The translations under genes were made by a program, and so were the position numbers. Of a DNA stretch of 64,000 bases, positions 26,433-34,411 are shown in pieces (within the stretch, counting starts at the first letter, position 1; every line of letters starts with the position of its first letter). The notes under the pieces are model-generated. The model did no database searches. It had not been told where the DNA came from and worked only from the letters and a program-made list of their open reading frames with translations. The DNA is from Bacteroidota bacterium (GTDB lineage: Bacteria; Bacteroidota; Ignavibacteria; UBA10030; UBA8401): assembly GCA_041658205.1 (NCBI GenBank), contig JBBAAO010000001.1:1116001-1180000 (forward strand), in the 5' to 3' direction.

Positions 26433-27149
26433 ATGAATATTGTTATCTTCAGCGGTGCTGGTCTTTCAACAGAAAGCGGAATCCCGACCTTTCGAGATAG
26501 CGGAGGGTTGTGGGAACAGCATCGCATAGAAGACGTTGCATCGCCTGAGGGATGGCAAAAAAATCGGAAACTTGTTCTTGATTTCTACGCCATGCGCTTT
26601 CTGAAACAAGCTGAGTGTCAACCAAATCCCGCACATCACGCCATCGCAAAACTTTCCCAACACTACACGATTACAAATATCACGCAGAACATCGATACTC
26701 TGCTTGAACGGGCAGGCTGCGAAAATGTATGGCATCTTCACGGAAGAATTGATATCCAAAAATGTGAATTTCATCATTCGTTAGCATTTCAGTTTGATTC
26801 CAATTTCGACTGTGATTATAAATCACAAATCGTCAAACCGATAAAGTTGGGAGAGGAATGTCCGCAATGTGGTGGACAACTACGTCCGGATATTGTTTGG
26901 TTTGGGGAACCTGTTGATATGCGGGACGAGTTTCTGAGGCAGTTGATCAAATCTGCCGATATATTTATTGGGGTTGGAACGTCGGCACAAGTGTATCCTG
27001 CTGCAGGATTATTACCGATGTTTCGCCGGACGAAAGAAAAATATTTCATCGATCCGCATCCGAATTACGAATTATTGGATGGATATACTGTTTTGCAGGG
27101 GAGTGCAAGCGAACAATTGCCAAAGTTAGTTGGCAAATTATTGGAATAA
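26433..27149 (+). CDS. cobB: NAD-dependent protein deacylase, Sir2 family
   Basis: The 238-residue sirtuin starts at ATG 26433, so that MNIVIFSGAGLS opens directly with the NAD-binding loop. It has the TQNIDTLLERAG motif, catalytic H103 in HLHG, and the zinc-ribbon half ECPQCGG. RPDIVWFGE and GVGTSAQVYPAAG are also present. The first zinc pair is unclear; only isolated cysteines are present near KCEF and FDCD. Y and R in the FYAMRF segment resemble the pair that gives desuccinylase activity in class III sirtuins. It removes acyl groups from lysines in the cytoplasm using NAD. It stands alone between repeat patches. Confidence 0.9.
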   Translation: MNIVIFSGAGLSTESGIPTFRDSGGLWEQHRIEDVASPEGWQKNRKLVLDFYAMRFLKQAECQPNPAHHAIAKLSQHYTITNITQNIDTLLERAGCENVWHLHGRIDIQKCEFHHSLAFQFDSNFDCDYKSQIVKPIKLGEECPQCGGQLRPDIVWFGEPVDMRDEFLRQLIKSADIFIGVGTSAQVYPAAGLLPMFRRTKEKYFIDPHPNYELLDGYTVLQGSASEQLPKLVGKLLE

Positions 27150-27255
27150 GAGGGAGTATGAGCGACTCACATTGGAGGTAAATTTTAGATTGATTGTGTT
27201 TAATCTCTTCAGGGCCTAATTCCCTCTACGAGGTCGTAGACCCGCCGCTTGCGGT

Positions 27256-27406
27256 GTCATTCCGGCGACCTGCCCGCCAAGCGTTCAGGCGGGAAGCCGG
27301 AATCCAGGACCTGGATGCCAGCGTACGCTGGTTCCGCCTTTTTGAATCCCGCTATGCGGAATCCGAAAGGCGGGACATGACAAGTTACCTCGCGGTTTGC
27401 CGCGAG
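27256..27406 (+). repeat. Composite hairpin repeat with two inserted hairpins
   Basis: The stretch shares a backbone with the repeat at 45681-45761: ATTCCGGC/GCCGGAAT stem, the CCAGCGTACGCTGG palindrome, CATGACAA and a final GC-rich hairpin. Extra hairpins are present here: CCCGCC/GGCGGG (27273-27293) in the loop of the first stem and CCGCCTT/AAGGCGG (27334-27373) after the palindrome. The last hairpin is CCTCGCGG-TTTG-CCGCGAGG (27388-27406). The 27150-27452 interval holds no gene. Confidence 0.8.
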
Positions 27407-27452
27407 GACATTCATTTGAATCTTGATGATAGAGTGAGTCGCACCATTATTT

Positions 27453-30227
27453 TCACCCCGTATTTCGTAATCCCGCAGCAATTCCGTTAATACAGAGGAA
27501 TACCACTTCTTCTAATTCCTTCCGTTGCGATTCGGTGATTTTCTCTGAGCGAAGTCTCTTTAATAATTCTACCTGCATCAAACTCATTGGATCGACATAG
27601 GGATTACGCAGGGTTATAGATCGCTGTAACACCGCATTGCTATCTAAAATATTTTTTTGTTCAGATATTTTCACTAAAACGTGTTTTGTTCTTTCAAATC
27701 GATTTCTCAATAGCGAGTAAGTTTCTTCGCCGAGAGCAGTCGGCTGAACTAATTCAGCATAATGTCGTGCAATATCAAAATCAGCTTTGGCAACGATCAT
27801 TTGAATATTGTCAATCATTGCTCGGAAAAAGTTCCAATGTCGATACATTTGCTGTAAAGATTTTACCGTTGCCGATTGAGAAGCATCCAACACTTCGTCA
27901 ACACCTAACCATCCGGGTAAGTTGTGACGGCTTTGCATCCATGCAAACACCCAAGGAATAGCACGAAGGTCTTCAATCCGTTCCGTATTCGTCCTTTTTG
28001 CCGGACGGGAGCCGATCTTCATTTTTGTAATTTCTTTTAACGGTGTCGCCTGAAAATAATATCGGACAAGGTTGGGATCATCGTACACCACTTTACGATA
28101 ATTTTCAAAACATTGCTGAGAAAGTTCCGCCATTGTTTCTAGCCATTGTGGATGACGAGCTACTTTTATCTTATGAAGATTCGTTTTGTCGAAATATTTC
28201 AGCAACATCGCCGATGTCGTTAACTCAAGAGTCCGTTGTGCGATCTCTTTATGTGAATATTTCAGCGAGATCACCTCTCCTTGTTCTGTAATCTTGATCT
28301 TTCCGTTGATGGAATGTCCGTTCAATGCCATTACCGCTTGAAACTCCGGTCCACCTCCGCGTCCAACTGTTCCTCCGCGCCCGTGAAAGAACATCCAATC
28401 AATTTTATGGTGAGCAGAACACTTTGCCAACGCGCGCTGTGCTTTGTACAATTCCCAATTCGACGTTACGATTCCACCATCTTTACTGCTGTCTGAATAC
28501 CCTAGCATTATTTCCTGATGTTGGTTGCGTAATGCAAGATGTTCTTTGTAAGCCGGATTCGTATATAATCGTTCCATAATCTCTACGGAACCTCTTAAAT
28601 CACCAATAGTCTCAAACAGAGGAACAATATTTAATCCACTGAAATTCTTGTCGGGTGAATATAACCCGGTTAATTTCATCAGGAATAAGACCTCAAGAAC
28701 ATCAGCTGCAGACTCTGTCATGCTGATGATGTACGAACGAATTGCGCGATGATCAATTTCATCCAATGCGCGCTTAATCGTTCTGAATGTTGCAAAAACT
28801 TCTTTTGACTGATCGGTCAGTGTATCTTCTTTAAAAGTAAATGTTGACCGTCCATAGATAGCCTTTGTAAGCCATTCCAATCGTTCATCGTCGGAAAAGG
28901 ATGAATACGATACTAAGGATTGTGCGAAGATCTCTGCAATGGCAGCGGAATGGATTTTTTTATGCTGTCGAATATCAAGCGTTGCAAGATGGAATCCAAA
29001 CGTCTCACCATTTCGAATAAGATCCTTTAATGTTCCGCTCGTGAGATCGGCACCCTTATTTTTCATCAGACTGTATCTTATGAGATAAAGATCATCGAGA
29101 AATTCAGCAGAAGAGGAATATGTCGTTTCCCCAGAAGGAAGAGTTCCATCCAATTTTTTCTTGTACCGAAGAAGTTTACGATAGATAAGCGCAATTTTCA
29201 CTCGGTATACTTCATTTTTATTTCGTATACCGGGAGGAAATGCTTCCTGAAATTGTTTCAACTCATCATCGATGGACTGTTCCAATTTCGTATCAACGGG
29301 AACGCTCTTTTTTGATTCACTTCGAACCACATAAAGGTCGTCAATCATTTTGATATACAAATCGACCACGGAATGAGACTGCCGTTTCAACGCCGCCCAA
29401 GTAACATCGGCTGTGACAAAATGATTTCCATCCCGGTCGCCGCCGATCCACGTGCCAAATTGTATAAATGAGGGGATCTGTTCGATCAGCGTTGGATAGG
29501 TATCTGCTAACGCATACTCAAGTTCGCGATAGAATGCAGGAATCGTGTGTTGAAGCACTTGTGTGTAATAAAACAGGCCATTAGTTACTTCATCCAATGG
29601 AGTGATATCGTAACTTCTTGTCTCTTCCGTTTGCCAAAGACTGGTAATATTGCGTTTCACGGATAAACGTAATTCTTCACGCTCACTCGGCAGCGAATCT
29701 TTCTTATCGATCTCTTCAAGAAGCTCCCAGATGCGTGAATGTTTTTCCAGCACTGTTCGCCGAAGAGCTTCTGTGGGATGAGCAGTGAAGACAGGGGAGA
29801 TGAACAATTGTGAAAGAAACCGTCGGATCTCAGCTGCAGTGATTTTTTTCTTTTTTGCATAGAGTAACGTATGCCGTAATGAACCTTGCGGATAATGAGA
29901 AGTTCCGAGTTGTTTTTGTCCTCGCAATCGCTGGATTCGATGGTGTTGCTCCGCAATGTTCACGAGTTGAAAATACGTAGAAAAAGCACGAATGAGCTTC
30001 CTCATGGAACGTGTTTCCAGCGTTCTAATTTTTTTTATTAACTGGTGGTGAACGTCTTTATTATGTGTCGATCGATACTCTTTTGTTGAACGACGAATGA
30101 ACTCTTCCAATTCAAAGAACGGTTTTCCTTCTTGTTCTTTGATTACTTCTCCAAGAATATTTCCGAGAAGACGAATGTTGGATCGGAGAGGGATATCTGA
30201 TGTTTGTGGATTGGATGTCTCTTTCAC
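27453..30227 (-). CDS. ppc: Phosphoenolpyruvate carboxylase
   Basis: The 924-residue enzyme adds bicarbonate to phosphoenolpyruvate to give oxaloacetate and so refills the TCA cycle. It has the catalytic histidine block FTAHPTEALRR (His150) and WIGGDRDGNHFVT. LGYSDSSKDGG and the glycine-rich FFHGRGGTVGRGGGP loop with its second catalytic histidine are also present. The protein ends in GLRNTG, the conserved C-terminus of the family. Length matches bacterial enzymes. It begins 2 bases after the stop of the esterase gene on the same strand, so the two are probably one transcript read from about 31,100. The pairing with an esterase is unusual and unexplained. Confidence 0.97.
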   Translation of the reverse strand: MKETSNPQTSDIPLRSNIRLLGNILGEVIKEQEGKPFFELEEFIRRSTKEYRSTHNKDVHHQLIKKIRTLETRSMRKLIRAFSTYFQLVNIAEQHHRIQRLRGQKQLGTSHYPQGSLRHTLLYAKKKKITAAEIRRFLSQLFISPVFTAHPTEALRRTVLEKHSRIWELLEEIDKKDSLPSEREELRLSVKRNITSLWQTEETRSYDITPLDEVTNGLFYYTQVLQHTIPAFYRELEYALADTYPTLIEQIPSFIQFGTWIGGDRDGNHFVTADVTWAALKRQSHSVVDLYIKMIDDLYVVRSESKKSVPVDTKLEQSIDDELKQFQEAFPPGIRNKNEVYRVKIALIYRKLLRYKKKLDGTLPSGETTYSSSAEFLDDLYLIRYSLMKNKGADLTSGTLKDLIRNGETFGFHLATLDIRQHKKIHSAAIAEIFAQSLVSYSSFSDDERLEWLTKAIYGRSTFTFKEDTLTDQSKEVFATFRTIKRALDEIDHRAIRSYIISMTESAADVLEVLFLMKLTGLYSPDKNFSGLNIVPLFETIGDLRGSVEIMERLYTNPAYKEHLALRNQHQEIMLGYSDSSKDGGIVTSNWELYKAQRALAKCSAHHKIDWMFFHGRGGTVGRGGGPEFQAVMALNGHSINGKIKITEQGEVISLKYSHKEIAQRTLELTTSAMLLKYFDKTNLHKIKVARHPQWLETMAELSQQCFENYRKVVYDDPNLVRYYFQATPLKEITKMKIGSRPAKRTNTERIEDLRAIPWVFAWMQSRHNLPGWLGVDEVLDASQSATVKSLQQMYRHWNFFRAMIDNIQMIVAKADFDIARHYAELVQPTALGEETYSLLRNRFERTKHVLVKISEQKNILDSNAVLQRSITLRNPYVDPMSLMQVELLKRLRSEKITESQRKELEEVVFLCINGIAAGLRNTG

Positions 30228-30229
30228 GA

Positions 30230-31084
30230 CTATTTCTTCTTTCCGCTCAGTTCAGCGATACGTTTGAGTATTATTTCTATTTCTTTATCCCAAAATTTCC
30301 ATTCGTGTGCACCGGCAGTTTCGTGCATCTCAAACGCGATCTTCTTTCTCCGAAGCGCCGCAGCAAAATTGTGAGTAAGATCGACAAGCTCTAGAATTCC
30401 GTCCTGTGAACCAATTGAAAGATAAAAATAGGGGAGTGATGTGGAGGTGGATTTATCAACAAGGGAAAAGACATCGTCTTCCTCCCACGATTCATTACGG
30501 ACTGTTCCAAAAATATCTTGTAAATTCAATGTAGATTCCTTAGAGCGTCGTGCAATAATTGCAGAATCTTCCAGGCTTTTCGGAAATTGGATGGCAGGGC
30601 TCATTCCTCCGACAAAAAAGAATTTATCGGGATATTTCAAGCCAAATTTAATTGCTCCATAGGCTCCCATCGAAAGTCCCGCAATTGCTCTACTGAATTT
30701 CGATTGGATAGTTCTATATTTTTTTTCCACATTTGGAATCAGATCGTTCATGATCTGGTCTTCGTATTTTGCATTCTGCTGAGTGTGAGAATTTGTATAC
30801 CAGCCGTTTTTCCCGTCTGGCGTAACAATAATCAGTTGATATTCCTTAGCGTATCGGACGATATTAGAATATTTAACCCAATTAGTATAGTTACCCGTCA
30901 GTCCATGCAAAAGGTATAACACGGGATATCGTTCCTGTACTTTGGAATAGCCGTCAGGTAAAATGGCATAATACTTCGTAAAAGAATTCAGAGAAGGTGA
31001 AAACAGACTATCTTCCACAACTGTGACTTGTGAGAACAAAAATTGGGTGCAAATGAGAAAAAGAAAACTGTAACGTACGATCAT
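30230..31084 (-). CDS. Secreted esterase (alpha/beta hydrolase, esterase D/mycolyltransferase-like)
   Basis: The 284-residue hydrolase has a signal peptide ending in LFSQ. It has the LYLLHGLTGNYTNW oxyanion segment and nucleophile motif GLSMGAYGAIKFG (G-x-S-x-G). The acid aspartate is likely in SIGSQDG, and the histidine in GAHEWKFW. The fold matches the esterase-D/feruloyl-esterase superfamily that acts on acyl esters of sugars or small acids. Substrate is unknown; a feruloyl- or acetyl-esterase role would fit the saccharolytic genes elsewhere in the window. A promoter at 31106-31134 lies just upstream. Confidence 0.87.
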   Translation of the reverse strand: MIVRYSFLFLICTQFLFSQVTVVEDSLFSPSLNSFTKYYAILPDGYSKVQERYPVLYLLHGLTGNYTNWVKYSNIVRYAKEYQLIIVTPDGKNGWYTNSHTQQNAKYEDQIMNDLIPNVEKKYRTIQSKFSRAIAGLSMGAYGAIKFGLKYPDKFFFVGGMSPAIQFPKSLEDSAIIARRSKESTLNLQDIFGTVRNESWEEDDVFSLVDKSTSTSLPYFYLSIGSQDGILELVDLTHNFAAALRRKKIAFEMHETAGAHEWKFWDKEIEIILKRIAELSGKKK

Positions 31085-31105
31085 ATTCCTGCCTGGTTTT
31101 TCCTA

Positions 31106-31134
31106 ATCATAATGAAAGATTGCCCTGCAAACAA
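31106..31134 (-). promoter_or_regulatory. Putative promoter of the esterase-ppc unit
   Basis: On the minus strand TTGTTT (31134-31129), 17 bases, TATGAT (31111-31106). It lies 22 bases before the esterase start. Confidence 0.55.
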
Positions 31135-31141
31135 TGCAAAT

Positions 31142-31169
31142 TTGACGATTTACAATAAATTGCTATATT
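31142..31169 (+). promoter_or_regulatory. Putative promoter of the amidoligase gene run
   Basis: TTGACG (31142-31147), 16 bases, TATATT (31164-31169). It diverges from the esterase promoter. An AAAGGGG ribosome-binding site follows just before ATG 31206. Confidence 0.55.
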
Positions 31170-31205
31170 CAATCTGAGTTTGGATTCGAATATCAAAGGG
31201 GTGAT

Positions 31206-32159
31206 ATGAAAAAAATTGGGATTCTTTACGGACAGGAAAATACTTTTCCACATGCATTCATACAACATGTGAATTCAAAAAAAGAAAACGGCATTATTGC
31301 GGAATCGGTAACGATTGATAAAGTAATTCAAGGGGAATCAACTGAATACGCCGTAATTATTGATCGCATTTCACAGGACATCCCATTTTATCGAGCATAC
31401 CTAAAAAATGCCGCATTGAATGGCTCTGCAGTCATCAACAATCCATTTTGGTGGAGCGCAGACGAAAAATTCTTCAACAATTGTCTTGCAACAAAAATCG
31501 GTGTTGTCGTTCCAAAGACGGTCATTTTGCCTTCAAATCAACATCCGCCTGACACCAATGAACGCTCCATGCGCAATCTTGCTTACCCTCTCAATTGGGA
31601 AGCAATTTTTGCTTACATCGGTTTTCCGGCATTCTTTAAACCATTTGCCGGCGGCGGTTGGAAAAATGTGTATAAGGTGAATACGGTCGAAGAGTTCTTC
31701 AAGGCGTACAACGAGACCGGGCAGTTAGTAATGATGCTGCAGGAAGAAATTACCTTCACGGAATATTTTCGTTGTTATAGTATCGATTGTAAAGATGTTC
31801 ATATCATGCAGTATGAACCCCGGAATCCTCACCATCTGCGTTATGTGAAGGACGGACCTCCAGTAGCGCAAAAGATCCTCGATGAAGTGAAACGAGGTGT
31901 GCTTGCGTTGAATGAATATCTCGGATATGATTTTAATACGGTAGAGTTTGCCATCCGCGATGGTGTTCCGTATGCGATTGATTTCTGCAATCCGGCACCG
32001 GATGCGGACATTCATTCTGTTGGACAGGAAAATTTTGATTGGATTGTTGAAGCGGCTGCCAACATGGCTATCCGAAAAGCAAAAGCGCATCAGGATGGAA
32101 AAAATAATTTGCGATGGGGAAAATTTATCACATCGTTTGCATCCGGTAAAGGTATTTGA
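31206..32159 (+). CDS. ATP-grasp amidoligase-type protein
   Basis: The 317-residue cytoplasmic protein shows the ATP-grasp pattern: the central FPAFFKPFAGGGWKNVYKV strand-loop-strand with the nucleotide-binding lysine, LQEEITFTEYFRCY, and the metal-binding end NTVEFAIRDGVPYAIDFCNPAPD. Enzymes of this class join a carboxylate to an amine through an acyl-phosphate. The closest general relatives are glutathione-synthetase and RimK-like ligases. Its stop overlaps the GCS2-ligase start (TGATG), so the two are made together and probably act in sequence on one small peptide. The product is not known. Confidence 0.8.
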   Translation: MKKIGILYGQENTFPHAFIQHVNSKKENGIIAESVTIDKVIQGESTEYAVIIDRISQDIPFYRAYLKNAALNGSAVINNPFWWSADEKFFNNCLATKIGVVVPKTVILPSNQHPPDTNERSMRNLAYPLNWEAIFAYIGFPAFFKPFAGGGWKNVYKVNTVEEFFKAYNETGQLVMMLQEEITFTEYFRCYSIDCKDVHIMQYEPRNPHHLRYVKDGPPVAQKILDEVKRGVLALNEYLGYDFNTVEFAIRDGVPYAIDFCNPAPDADIHSVGQENFDWIVEAAANMAIRKAKAHQDGKNNLRWGKFITSFASGKGI

Positions 32160-33265
32160 TGAGTTCGAAATTATTCACGTTAGGAATTGAAGAAGAATTT
32201 CAGATTGTCGATCCTGATACTCGAGATTTAAAATCCCACATAGAGGAGATTCTTGAAGATGGGAAGTTTATTCTTCGTGAAAATATTAAACCGGAAATGC
32301 ATCAGTCCGTTGTTGAAGTCGGGACGGAAATTTGTGAAACAGTACAGGAAGCACGAAGAGAAGTATCAAAATTGCGCAGTACGCTCGATCAGCTCGCGCG
32401 AAAAAAAGGATTAAGGATTGCTGCCGCAGGAACACACCCGTTCGCTCGATGGGATGCGCAAAAAATTACCGATCATGCACGATATCGGGAAATTGTGGAA
32501 GATATGCAGCAAGTTGCCCGCGCCAATCTGATCTTTGGTTTGCATGTACATGTAGGTATGCCGGATCGTGAAACTGCTATCCAGGTGATGAACACAGCAA
32601 GATATTTCCTACCGCACATATTCGCTCTTTCCACAAATTCTCCGTTTTGGATGGGAAGCAATACCGGATTCAAATCTTACCGCATCAAGATCTTTGAACG
32701 TTTTCCTCGCACTGGAATTCCCGATATCTTTGAATCATTGTCGGATTATGAAGACTATATAAAATTGTTGATGAAGACGAAATGCATCGATAATCCGAAA
32801 CGCATTTGGTGGGATATTCGACTGCATCCGTTCTTTGATACGATTGAATGGAGAGTATGCGATATTCCCATGCGTGTGGATGAAACAATTGCCCTTGCCG
32901 CATTGATGCAGGCGGTAACGGCAAAGTTGTACAAATTATTTAAAAAGAATCTCGGTTTCCGGATTTACAAAACACGCTTGTTGAATGAGAACCGGTGGCG
33001 CGCAGCTCGTTACGGAGTGCAAGGTAAGCTAATTGATTTTGGCAAACAGGAGGAGGTTCCATTTTCAAGTTTGGTGGATGAACTTCTCGAATTTGTTGAT
33101 GATGAGATTGATGAATTAGGAAGTCGAAAAGAAGTTGAATATGTCAAAGAGATTCTGAAAACAGGAACCGGTGCCGATCGGCAAATTAAAGTTTGGAATG
33201 AAACAAAGGATCTGAATGCTGTGGTTGATTTGATTATTAAAGAAACTGCTATGGGTTTAGATTGA
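32159..33265 (+). CDS. Carboxylate-amine ligase, GCS2/YbdK family
   Basis: About 368 residues from ATG 32159. The opening LFTLGIEEEFQIVDPDTRDL carries the metal-binding glutamates of the GCS2 family, and HQSVVEVGTEICETV, GLHVHVGMPDRE and WWDIRLHPFFDTIEWRVCD are all characteristic. The family comprises gamma-glutamate-cysteine ligase-like enzymes that form amide bonds with ATP; YbdK itself has only weak glutamate-cysteine ligase activity. With the overlapping ATP-grasp gene it resembles the two-step logic of glutathione synthesis. The real substrates are not readable. Confidence 0.9.
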   Translation: MSSKLFTLGIEEEFQIVDPDTRDLKSHIEEILEDGKFILRENIKPEMHQSVVEVGTEICETVQEARREVSKLRSTLDQLARKKGLRIAAAGTHPFARWDAQKITDHARYREIVEDMQQVARANLIFGLHVHVGMPDRETAIQVMNTARYFLPHIFALSTNSPFWMGSNTGFKSYRIKIFERFPRTGIPDIFESLSDYEDYIKLLMKTKCIDNPKRIWWDIRLHPFFDTIEWRVCDIPMRVDETIALAALMQAVTAKLYKLFKKNLGFRIYKTRLLNENRWRAARYGVQGKLIDFGKQEEVPFSSLVDELLEFVDDEIDELGSRKEVEYVKEILKTGTGADRQIKVWNETKDLNAVVDLIIKETAMGLD

Positions 33266-33331
33266 CAGTGTACTTCAGATGAGATTTTGGTAATTGTATT
33301 TTTATTATTTTACATTAAATGAGGATAGTGT

Positions 33332-34360
33332 TTGAGCACAGAAATAACTTCAGTTGAATTTGATACTGCGTTGAGCAAAGGAGCTCGAAATGCTGTCAAC
33401 GATTGCCTTCGTATAAAACCCTCCGAACGCATTACCATTATCACCGATAAAGATTGTATCGAAATTGCCGCATCACTTGTTCATGAAATTGAAAAAGTCG
33501 GTTCGGAATTTAATGTGTTTGTGATGGAAGATTATGCCGTACGCCCGTTGAAAGATATGCCGCAGGTGATTTTGGATGATCTTGGGAAATCTCAAGTAAG
33601 CATTTTTGCCGCCATTACACAGACCGGAGAACTGGGTTCACGCATTCAAATGACAAGCGTGGTGAATAAGAATAAAATCCGTCATGGCCACATGGTGAAT
33701 ATCAATAAGCAGATTATGATGGAGGGGATGTGCGCTGATTTTTTAGAAGTTGATAAAATCAGTGAACGACTCGTAAACAAAGCACGAAAAACGAAAATAA
33801 TTAAAGCAAAAACACCCGCTGGGACAGATTTTGTTGCGGAGTTTGCACCGCATCTGAAATGGTTAAAAACCAGCGGCATTATTTCTCCGGATAAATGGGG
33901 AAATCTTCCGGGAGGAGAGATCTTTACATCTCCGAGCAATACGAATGGCTTATTTGTTGTTGACGGTGTGGTTGGCGATTACCTTTGTCAAAAGTGGGGC
34001 AATATTCAAGAATATCCCTTGTTCATTCAGGTGGTTGAGAACAGAATTAAATCTGTTGAATGTTCAAACAAAGAATTACTGCAAGAGTTTATTGACTATA
34101 CGCATACCGATGGAAACAGCGACCGTGTAGGTGAGTTTGCTATCGGTACAAACATCGCACTAAAAAGCATTATCGGCCATATACTGCAGGATGAAAAGTT
34201 TCCCGGCATCCATATCGCTTTCGGACATCCATATGCTGATCATACCGGGCAAAATTGGGTTTCTACCACACACATCGATTGCGTCGGAAGAAATTTTGAT
34301 ATTTGGATGGATGACGTACAAGTGATGGAAAAAGGGAAATTCATCTTCGAAAATTTTTAA
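33332..34360 (+). CDS. Aminopeptidase of the M29 (thermophilic metalloprotease) family
   Basis: The 342-residue protein has GGEIFTSPSNTNGLFVVDG (metal-binding glutamate) and VGEFAIGTN (second glutamate). HIAFGHPYADHTGQNWVSTTHID supplies the histidines, tyrosine and aspartate of the M29 two-metal site. These enzymes remove N-terminal residues from peptides in the cytoplasm. The start is TTG at 33332 with GAGGA 6 bases upstream; no in-frame ATG precedes the conserved part. Lying between amidoligase genes, it could trim or recycle the peptide they make; that is inference. A strong hairpin follows its stop. Confidence 0.85.
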   Translation: MSTEITSVEFDTALSKGARNAVNDCLRIKPSERITIITDKDCIEIAASLVHEIEKVGSEFNVFVMEDYAVRPLKDMPQVILDDLGKSQVSIFAAITQTGELGSRIQMTSVVNKNKIRHGHMVNINKQIMMEGMCADFLEVDKISERLVNKARKTKIIKAKTPAGTDFVAEFAPHLKWLKTSGIISPDKWGNLPGGEIFTSPSNTNGLFVVDGVVGDYLCQKWGNIQEYPLFIQVVENRIKSVECSNKELLQEFIDYTHTDGNSDRVGEFAIGTNIALKSIIGHILQDEKFPGIHIAFGHPYADHTGQNWVSTTHIDCVGRNFDIWMDDVQVMEKGKFIFENF

Positions 34361-34372
34361 CTCCACAATTAC

Positions 34373-34401
34373 ATCCCCGAAGTCCAAAAGACTTCGGGGA
34401 T
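34373..34401 (+). terminator. Terminator- or attenuator-like hairpin between two pathway genes
   Basis: A perfect 12-base stem, ATCCCCGAAGTC (34373-34384) with GACTTCGGGGAT (34390-34401), has loop CAAAA. Only TTCTC follows, so the T run is poor. It ends 10 bases before ATG 34412, leaving no space for a separate promoter downstream. Confidence 0.6.
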
Positions 34402-34411
34402 TTCTCATATC

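Noticed and set aside
26212..27406. A CRISPR array, because of several close palindromic repeats
   Set aside because: The repeats differ from each other, have no regular unit or spacer length, and no cas gene is near.
27194..27490. An open frame of about 98 codons across the 27.3 kb repeat
   Set aside because: Its sequence is made by the palindromic repeat arms and it has no family resemblance; treated as repeat DNA.
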